From JBDTRY01 sp039931435 (GTDB taxonomy: Bacteria > Acidobacteriota > Thermoanaerobaculia > Gp7-AA8), in contig JBDTRY010000107.1 of assembly GCA_039931435.1 (NCBI GenBank), positions 1 to 11,837 of the forward strand: a DNA stretch of 11,837 nt, in the 5' to 3' direction. The position numbers were made by a program, and so were the translations under genes. The notes beneath the pieces were generated by a model. That model made no database searches. It was not told where the DNA came from and saw only the letters and a program-made list of their open reading frames with translations. Shown in pieces: positions 6,581 through 11,837 of the stretch. Numbering within the stretch: position 1 is the stretch's first letter; every line of letters starts with the position of its first letter.

Positions 6581-7320
6581 CGACGTCCCTCGACGAACGA
6601 CTTTACCGATCGCAACACCTGGCGTCCCAAAAAGTACGACCCGATTGCAGGGTTAGCGATGCGGGAGGCGATTCGCTGAGAAAGATAGTAAGCGTCGATT
6701 CTGGGAAGCTCGAAGTGATTGCTCCGGTCCGTGACATAGCCCAGACGCGTCCCCACAGCCGCGGCATAAAAGCGGTCCACTCTCTGACGCAGGCGCTCGT
6801 TCGTAGCGCCGTAAGGAAAGGCAAACGTCGGCACCGCAGCCCCCGTGCGTCGCCCGATCTCATCGAGCGAACCCTCCAAATCCTCGTCGAGAGCCCGATC
6901 GTCGAGCGCTGTCAGGCGTGCGTGCGTCCGGCTGTGCGATCCGAGCTCCCAACCCGATGCCACAAGGGAACTGATCCCTTCCCAATCCAGAAGAGCAGAA
7001 GTCTGCACGTTTCCTGGCTGGCCAGGCCATCGGTTGTCTTTGCCCACGTGGTCACTGACAACGTAGAGAGTGGCCGTGAATCCGTGATCTTCGAGAATCG
7101 GACGGGCAGCCAGGACCGATTCGTACCCATCGTCGAAGGTGATGGCTATCGGTCGTGAGGGAAGGCTGGCGCCATTGCCAGCCACAAGCCGGGAAATGCT
7201 CACCGATTCCAAGCCGGCCCTGGCAAACGCCTCGAGCTGGTCGCGAAGAGCGGAAATCGAGGTCCACAGCGGGCTGGGGCCGTCACCGATCGCGTGGTAG
7301 GTGATGATCGGAACTCTCAC
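6577..7320 (-). CDS. Polysaccharide deacetylase (NodB/CE4 family)
   Basis: This 247-residue metal-dependent deacetylase removes N-acetyl (less often O-acetyl) groups from glycans. CE4 motifs appear in order: TFDDGY (61-66; D63 the expected base, D64 a metal ligand), SHSRTH (128-133; metal ligands H129 and H133), FAFPYG (166-171) and LPRIDA (205-210, with the conserved Arg). The N-terminus MRVPIITYHAIGD starts directly with the first strand and has no signal peptide or membrane anchor, so the enzyme appears cytoplasmic or peripheral. The GTG start at 7320 forms a GTGA overlap with the upstream GT4 gene. A GGAG lies about eleven bases upstream, rather far for independent initiation. Among glycosyltransferases it probably acts on a lipid-linked HexNAc intermediate or on the polymer made by this locus. 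Confidence 0.9.
   Translation of the reverse strand: MRVPIITYHAIGDGPSPLWTSISALRDQLEAFARAGLESVSISRLVAGNGASLPSRPIAITFDDGYESVLAARPILEDHGFTATLYVVSDHVGKDNRWPGQPGNVQTSALLDWEGISSLVASGWELGSHSRTHARLTALDDRALDEDLEGSLDEIGRRTGAAVPTFAFPYGATNERLRQRVDRFYAAAVGTRLGYVTDRSNHFELPRIDAYYLSQRIASRIANPAIGSYFLGRQVLRSVKSFVEGRR
6587..6591 (-). promoter_or_regulatory. Ribosome-binding site supporting the TTG start of the membrane glycosyltransferase
   Basis: On the minus strand GAGGG lies six bases before TTG 6580, inside the end of the deacetylase gene. It favours TTG over a later start and points to coupled re-initiation at the TTGA overlap. Confidence 0.55.
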
Positions 7321-8543
7321 GCCGTTTTACTCTCCTGCAGCCGTTCGATGAGGGCATAGTACTTTGTGAGATGCACTCGGGGCGTGAAGTGCGTTTCATA
7401 GCTCTTGCGCGCTTCCTCCGCGAGCTTCGCTCGCGCCTGCGAATCGAGACGCAGCGTATCGAGGTGCGCTCTCAGTTCCTCGTCGGTGCTGTAGAGCAGT
7501 GCCCCACCGCCCGCCGCGAGTTCGGTCAACGCTCCGATATCCCGGAGAATCGCCGGCGAACCGTTGGCAAATGCTTCCGCGGCAGAAAGCCCGAATGTCT
7601 CATAACAGAGGGACGGCACCACGACCGCCAGCGAACGCCGATAAAGCTCCCGAAGGCTTGCACCATCCTTCCATCCAGCAAAGCGGATGTGATCGAGCCC
7701 GGCCGCGTCGCGGCGAAGCTGCGCGTCCATCGTACCGGTGCCGGCGATCACGAGATCAAGCTCGCGATAGCTTCGGAAAAATCGGATCAGATCTTCGATC
7801 CCCTTCAGCTGTTCCAGCCGGCCTGCGTAGAGAACAAACGGACGTGCCTCCGTCACAGCCGAGGCGACGACGCCCTCGGGCCGGACCAGAGGCACGAAGT
7901 GCGGAATGACTTCAATATCCTGCCCGAACCCGTTCTCCATGTGGGCGGTGCGTGAGAAGGCGCTTCCGGTGATGAAGGCGTCGATTGCCTCTTCATTGCG
8001 CCGGACCGAACCGGTGTACCGCCACCACTGAACCGGCCTGCCACCCTTCAGCGTGCAACGAATGCACGTTCGCGCCCTGCATGCCTCACGTCCGTAGCGC
8101 CACAGCGTGTGCATTGAGCAGACGAACCAGTAATCGTGCAGCGTGCAGAGTTTCACTCCATGGCCTTCCCGAAGCACCGCCGGGCCACCAAGGAGGGAAA
8201 TGTTGTGAAAATGGATGACGTCGAAATCGTCCTGCCGGAGAAGGCGTCGGATTTCCGAGCGTTTCAGAACGGGGCGCCCAAGCTGATGGCTGAGGAAGAG
8301 GTCGGTCCTGCCCACCGCGCCACGACCGAGGTCATGGACCTGAATGCGACGATCAGCCTCCGGGTCGCCCGTCGCCCTGGGTTCGTCGCCGGCGAGAAAG
8401 AAGGCGTCGGAATCGTAAATGACCTGGACCTGGTGGCCATCGCTGACCAGTGCGGAAGCCAGCCGCTCCACGAAGAGGGCGTCTCCGCCGAAGTGGTGCG
8501 GAGGATAAAATGTCGTGACGAAGCAGAACGACAGCGGCTTCAT
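7317..8543 (-). CDS. GT4-family glycosyltransferase with a cysteine cluster
   Basis: This is a 408-residue GT-B enzyme. The N-terminal domain has FYPPHHFGGDALFVERLA (12-29), the GT4 entry pattern of a glycine-rich loop after strand one. FDVIHFHN (107-114) and LHDYWFVCSMHTLW (135-148) follow. Four cysteines (C142, C155, C160, C163) cluster after the HDYW motif and may bind a metal. The donor domain has LYAGRLEQLKGIEDLI (238-253) and the EX7E signature E315-T-F-G-L-S-A-A-E323. I start the gene at ATG 8543, which overlaps the preceding stop as ATGA. An upstream in-frame start at 8603 would only add an unrelated low-complexity stretch. It should act at the inner membrane face on a lipid-linked glycan. 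Sugar specificity cannot be read from the sequence. Confidence 0.9.
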   Translation of the reverse strand: MKPLSFCFVTTFYPPHHFGGDALFVERLASALVSDGHQVQVIYDSDAFFLAGDEPRATGDPEADRRIQVHDLGRGAVGRTDLFLSHQLGRPVLKRSEIRRLLRQDDFDVIHFHNISLLGGPAVLREGHGVKLCTLHDYWFVCSMHTLWRYGREACRARTCIRCTLKGGRPVQWWRYTGSVRRNEEAIDAFITGSAFSRTAHMENGFGQDIEVIPHFVPLVRPEGVVASAVTEARPFVLYAGRLEQLKGIEDLIRFFRSYRELDLVIAGTGTMDAQLRRDAAGLDHIRFAGWKDGASLRELYRRSLAVVVPSLCYETFGLSAAEAFANGSPAILRDIGALTELAAGGGALLYSTDEELRAHLDTLRLDSQARAKLAEEARKSYETHFTPRVHLTKYYALIERLQESKTA

Positions 8544-9724
8544 CGACGATCGGCCTCGATCCTCGCCAGAAGTCCGATCATCGCCTCTGCCGCCGCGGAC
8601 CACGTCAGTTGCGACGCTCGCTCGAGGGCAACGTGAGCAAGCTGGCGCTGAAACGGTGCGTCCGTAAAAATTCTGCGGATGGCCTCAGCCATTGCAGCCG
8701 TGTCCAGCGGGTCTACAAAGATCCCTCCACCTTCGAGAATCTGCGGCAATGGGCTGTTCCGGGTAGCGATCACCGGCGTGCCACACGCGGCCGCCTCCAC
8801 GGCAGGCAACCCGAAGCCCTCAGCAAGTGATGGCAACGCCAGGGCGGAAGCGCGGTTCATGAGCTGGCAGACATCACCGTCGGGAAGATATCCCGTGAAC
8901 ACAACCTGCTGCTGCATGCTCTCGGCCCGCACAGTTTCGCGCACATGGGCCAATCCCGGCGTGAAATGCTCGCGCTCGACGTCGCCGCAGATCACCAGCT
9001 TCAGATCCTCCAGGGCCGGGTCGGCGTTCCTGGCACCGGCAAGGGCCTGAATGAGTCTGGAAAGATTTTTGTGAGGATTCACTCCACCTACATACAAAAG
9101 AATCCGGTCCCGCTCCGCAATACCCAACGGCAGGAATTGGGCCGGGTGTATCTGCGATGGCTCGAGAGGTCGAAATGATGCATCCGCCGCCTCGGAGACT
9201 ACCGTCACCTTCGACGGGTCGACGCCGAAGCGCCGGACGATGCCGTCCCTGGCGTGCCGGGAAACGGTCACGATGTCATCGGCCTGCCAGCGCGCCATGC
9301 TCACCTTTGATGTCCACAGGAAGCGTTCACGTCGCGATGGAAAGACGAACTCCGGAAAATCCTCGGCGATCACATCGTGGATGGCAACGATCACCGTCGC
9401 TCGTGTGAATACCGGAAAATACGTGTAGACACTGGGGAAAAACAGAACGTCCGCCTTTTCTTTCGATGCCGTCCGGGACATTTTCCATACATCGCGCATC
9501 GAGCGGCTGCCGCCGCTGCGTGCACCCTCAGTTGCAGCCTGACCCGTGTCCGCCACCGAGATCGAAGCGAGATCCGCTGGAATGCAGGCGCTGGTCTGAC
9601 GGTCGGCGATGAGGACATAGTCGTTCGACCTGTCTGCCGAGATCAGTGCAGGCAGCAGTCCGTGAATGTAGCGCCCGTACCCGCGACGATTGGCCCAGCA
9701 GGAGGCGTCGACGGCGATCTTCAT
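8540..9724 (-). CDS. GT4-family glycosyltransferase (mannosyltransferase-like)
   Basis: This is a 394-residue GT-B glycosyltransferase. IAVDASCWANRRGYGRYIHGLL (3-24) is the N-terminal glycine-loop region common in WbaZ/mannosyltransferase-like GT4 enzymes. VAIHDVIAEDFP (113-124) and IVTVSRHARD (151-160) follow. The donor domain has YVGGVNPHKNLSRLI (211-225) with the conserved Lys, and the full EX7E block E302-G-F-G-L-P-A-V-E310 followed by AAACGTPVIA. All key residues are intact. ATG 9724 overlaps the upstream GT2 stop as ATGA and has GGAGG nine bases before it, so it can be translated both by coupling and alone. It resembles the operon's last GT4 gene in length and order of motifs. A mannose-type donor is suggested by resemblance only. 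Confidence 0.92.
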   Translation of the reverse strand: MKIAVDASCWANRRGYGRYIHGLLPALISADRSNDYVLIADRQTSACIPADLASISVADTGQAATEGARSGGSRSMRDVWKMSRTASKEKADVLFFPSVYTYFPVFTRATVIVAIHDVIAEDFPEFVFPSRRERFLWTSKVSMARWQADDIVTVSRHARDGIVRRFGVDPSKVTVVSEAADASFRPLEPSQIHPAQFLPLGIAERDRILLYVGGVNPHKNLSRLIQALAGARNADPALEDLKLVICGDVEREHFTPGLAHVRETVRAESMQQQVVFTGYLPDGDVCQLMNRASALALPSLAEGFGLPAVEAAACGTPVIATRNSPLPQILEGGGIFVDPLDTAAMAEAIRRIFTDAPFQRQLAHVALERASQLTWSAAAEAMIGLLARIEADRR

Positions 9725-10623
9725 CGGCGTCCGCCTCCGGGACGCACCACTGACTGCAGATAGCCCAAAGCCTCGCCACCGGCGGCAACAATGTGAAAGA
9801 ACGCGATCAGCGGTAGCGACCGAAGCAACTCCCTGCCCCGTCGATTTCGAATGGCGCGGCTGGAGGTGCGGGCAATGAACAAAGCCGGTAGAAGAGGAGA
9901 GCCCAGAGCCAGCATCGATCGGCGCATTGCAGAAGTATCGGCAGCTCTATCCCTGGCAAACCTCCGTGACATTCGAAACCTGCCGAGGGCGAACTTCAGG
10001 AGCTGTTCCCTGGCCGGAAGAAATACGGGAACCGCAGGATCGTACTGCAGGCGTCGACCTTCCGCGCGGAGCCGTTCGTGGAGGGCCATCTCCCTGTATC
10101 CGTAATCAGCGATGTCATCGAAGGGTAACGCGCTCTTCTTGTAGCAGACGTTGCTCGCGGCCAGATCTGCAGCATTGGCATCGAAGGAGACCGACGTAAA
10201 GGCGCTGTACTCCGAGAGAAAAGCGGCCAGGGCAGTGAGGCTGGCATCCTCTTCGACGAGCACGGGACCTCCGATGGCGGAGGCGTCCGTGCGGTCATGG
10301 CTTCGAACAAAATGTGCAAGCCATCCAGGAGCGGGACAGGCATCGTCCCGCGTTATGGCGATCAGGGGAGCAGTGGCGACAGCGATCCCTGCGGCCCGCA
10401 TCCGACCGATGCCCTCCGCAGATTCGACGAATCTTACTCTCTCGAATTCCGGATTAGTCTTTGTCGGAGCAGCTTCGCGATCTGCGTATGCGACGATCAA
10501 CTCAGAGCGGACGCCCGGCTCGCGGATGGCCCGCAGGCAGCGAGCCAGTGCCGCTCGATCGCCGCTGAACGCCAGTACGACGGAGATCTCCGGCGGCAGG
10601 TCCGCTGTGTCAGAGCTGTTCAC
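9721..10623 (-). CDS. GT2-family glycosyltransferase
   Basis: This 300-residue protein is a GT-A fold glycosyltransferase. The first strand EISVVLAF (12-19) starts the nucleotide-binding domain. GIGRMRAAGIAVATAPLIAITRDD (71-94) covers the region leading to the metal-binding acidic motif, here RDDAC-PAPGW (92-101) in place of the common DDDC. GYREMALHERLRAEG (175-189) matches the catalytic ED-region that ends the fold. A basic stretch and a mildly hydrophobic C-terminal segment (about 268-285) suggest membrane association. GTG 10623 overlaps the previous gene by 14 bp, with GGAG about six bases upstream. The stop overlaps the next start as ATGA. It is the most diverged of three adjacent GT2 genes. 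Donor and acceptor unknown. Confidence 0.86.
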   Translation of the reverse strand: MNSSDTADLPPEISVVLAFSGDRAALARCLRAIREPGVRSELIVAYADREAAPTKTNPEFERVRFVESAEGIGRMRAAGIAVATAPLIAITRDDACPAPGWLAHFVRSHDRTDASAIGGPVLVEEDASLTALAAFLSEYSAFTSVSFDANAADLAASNVCYKKSALPFDDIADYGYREMALHERLRAEGRRLQYDPAVPVFLPAREQLLKFALGRFRMSRRFARDRAADTSAMRRSMLALGSPLLPALFIARTSSRAIRNRRGRELLRSLPLIAFFHIVAAGGEALGYLQSVVRPGGGRR

Positions 10624-11506
10624 AGCTATCTCCGGTACCGAACAGATTGCCGACCCACTCGCCAGCGATCCATATCAGGTGTACGACGAAAACAGACGGC
10701 ACAAGCATGACGGATTCGGCGATCGAGGCGTAGCCCAGTATGACGCGCCAGCTTTTCAGTGTGAGAAGCAATGGCAGCGCGGGAGCGGCGAGCACGAAGA
10801 TGATCCTCCGCCATTTCGTCATCGACGGTCGGCGCATCGCACCAAAGCAGCGCCCATGGTGCCATCGACGCGATCTGATCCGCGGCCAGGAAAGCTGCCG
10901 TCGATAGGTGACACTCGGAGCGGGATCGAAGAACACTTTCTCGCCGCGCCTGAAGAGCTCCCACGACGCAAAACTTTTCCAGAACTCGCCCGTCGGCCAG
11001 CCACTGGCGTCGAGAACCGTCCGGCGGAAGACGATGTTCACGCCAGGAAGCGTCGCGCTTTCTCCGCTTTCCATCCGCGCGAACGCTCCGTAATCGACGG
11101 CGTAAAGCGCTCGGTCGTGAAGCGGCAGGCTCTTCGAAGCGATCACAGACCCGCCCAGGATTGCAAGCTTCGGATCCGCGAGAAAAATGTTTCGCACCTG
11201 CTCTGCCCAGTCCGGAGCCGCCGCGCAGTGCGATTCGGTGAAGGCTATGAGTCCGCCGGCCGCAGCGTCCAATCCCAGTCGCGCCAGGGAGGGAAACGAA
11301 TCGCCAGGAGCACGTATGAGTTCGACGCCTGACGTGACTCCGGAAATCGCTGTCTCCGGCACGTGCTTTCCGGCGACGACCAGGAGCGCAACCCCCGACT
11401 GTGAGGCAAAGGATTCCACGCAGGACTGCAACCCTTCGCCGGCTCCCTGCGTCACGATCACGACAGAAATCAGCGTGCGATCATCAGTCTCTGCCCAGGA
11501 GGCCAC
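10610..11506 (-). CDS. GT2-family glycosyltransferase with C-terminal membrane segments
   Basis: This is a 298-residue GT2 enzyme. LISVVIVTQG (12-21) begins the GT-A fold. AFTESHCAAAPDW (88-100) sits where the acidic metal motif is expected and reads TESHC instead of a DXD. PGVNIVFRR (154-162) and SWELFRRGEKVFF (181-193) are the usual later blocks. HHGRCFGAMR (216-225) also occurs in near form in the upstream gene. Two or three hydrophobic segments at the C-terminus (about 235-251, 264-288) should hold it at the membrane. I chose GTG 11506 because GGGAG lies six bases upstream. A TTG at 11536 would add ten unlikely residues. The chosen gene still overlaps the upstream one by 23 bp. Whether the TESHC form is active is not visible here. 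Confidence 0.85.
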   Translation of the reverse strand: MASWAETDDRTLISVVIVTQGAGEGLQSCVESFASQSGVALLVVAGKHVPETAISGVTSGVELIRAPGDSFPSLARLGLDAAAGGLIAFTESHCAAAPDWAEQVRNIFLADPKLAILGGSVIASKSLPLHDRALYAVDYGAFARMESGESATLPGVNIVFRRTVLDASGWPTGEFWKSFASWELFRRGEKVFFDPAPSVTYRRQLSWPRIRSRRWHHGRCFGAMRRPSMTKWRRIIFVLAAPALPLLLTLKSWRVILGYASIAESVMLVPSVFVVHLIWIAGEWVGNLFGTGDSCEQL

Positions 11507-11837
11507 GCATTTCTCCCATCGACCAGAACACGACAAAGACCGAGAGCCAGAAAAACGACTGCAACAAGCGGAAAATCAACAAGGGCCGTCTGGTAGCAAC
11601 GCGCCCGACGATTCTGGCCATCAGGAGAGGAGCGACTGCCGGCGCTGCGGCGATGCGCAGGACTCGCTCGGCTCCTGAGCGCAGCATGCGCGTAGCACCG
11701 TAGTGACGCCCATGCCGATAGCGGGCACGGGCAAAATCGAGGGGGTCGGATATCCGCCCGAACCGCGTGGCCAGCCGCGAATCCATCACCAGTTCCCCGC
11801 CGGCCGTTCGAAGGCGGCGGTGGTAGAGCACTTCCCA
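11484..11837 (-). CDS. GT2-family glycosyltransferase, C-terminal part (5' end outside window)
   Basis: The frame is open to the right edge and gives the last 117 residues of a protein that ends at TGA 11486-11484. WEVLYHRRLRTAGGELV and MDSRLATRFG read like the end of a GT-A domain of the GT2 family. HGRHYGATR (42-50) matches HGRCFGAMR in the next gene, and two hydrophobic segments (about 61-80 and 86-106) follow, the same C-terminal layout. The catalytic motifs lie outside the window, so the family call rests on the tail and on similarity to its neighbour. Confidence 0.68.
   Translation of the reverse strand, partial: WEVLYHRRLRTAGGELVMDSRLATRFGRISDPLDFARARYRHGRHYGATRMLRSGAERVLRIAAAPAVAPLLMARIVGRVATRRPLLIFRLLQSFFWLSVFVVFWSMGEMRGLLGRD
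11513..11517 (-). promoter_or_regulatory. Ribosome-binding site that sets the GTG start of the second GT2 gene
   Basis: On the minus strand GGGAG lies six bases before GTG 11506 and within the upstream coding sequence. It decides between this start and the TTG at 11536. Confidence 0.55.

Noticed and set aside
8544..8603. Longer GT4 beginning at 8603
   Set aside because: The extra 20 residues are Gly/Arg-rich shadow sequence and overlap the previous gene. ATG 8543 fits the first beta strand and the ATGA overlap.
10151..11332. Plus-strand open frame of 393 codons
   Set aside because: It is antisense to two well-supported GT2 genes, has no recognisable motif and shows shadow-frame composition.

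Overview
The window is about 11.8 kb of GC-rich, densely coded bacterial DNA. Two short plus-strand genes on the left face a long minus-strand run of ten sugar-polymer genes that enters from the right edge and converges on them. Evidence for the host is thin. RNase E/G, the GC-rich codon use, the stop/start overlaps and a REP-type palindrome pair fit a large-genome Gram-negative lineage. Acidobacteriota or a similar soil phylum would be a guess, not a conclusion.

Left part (1-951, plus strand): the C-terminal 156 residues of an RNase G/E-type endoribonuclease. They include the conserved LDFIDM segment and the CTYC zinc-link. Next comes a 180-bp gap holding a two-part hairpin, then a 99-residue CxxC...CxxC zinc-ribbon protein of unknown function. 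Its stop lies only 6 bp from the stop of the oppositely directed polysaccharide operon.

Right part (958-11837, minus strand, read right to left): three GT2 glycosyltransferases in a row (the first cut by the window edge), two GT4 glycosyltransferases, a NodB-type polysaccharide deacetylase and a large GT-C-like membrane glycosyltransferase. After a 213-bp gap come a zinc-domain C-methyltransferase of the TylC3/NovU kind, an NAD-dependent epimerase/reductase and a third GT4 enzyme. All junctions except that one gap are stop/start overlaps (TTGA, GTGA, ATGA or 14-23 bp), so translation is probably coupled. Most starts are GTG or TTG. The gap contains two inverted 36-base palindromic repeats, with a base-pair-preserving change between copies, flanking a third small hairpin: a BIME-like element.

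Working model (inference): cytoplasmic GT2 and GT4 enzymes assemble a lipid-linked glycan, the deacetylase trims N-acetyl groups, and the GT-C protein adds a residue from a polyprenyl-phosphate sugar on the outer face of the membrane. The methyltransferase and epimerase/reductase finish a branched or deoxy nucleotide sugar that the last GT4 may transfer. No polymerase, flippase, priming transferase, nucleotidyltransferase or 4,6-dehydratase is in the window, so the locus is incomplete here and the product cannot be named. I saw no tRNA, rRNA, CRISPR array, insertion sequence or prophage gene. The least ordinary items are the BIME-like element, the long membrane extension in front of the GT-C acidic loop, the HQH motif in the methyltransferase and the zinc-ribbon companion of the RNase gene.
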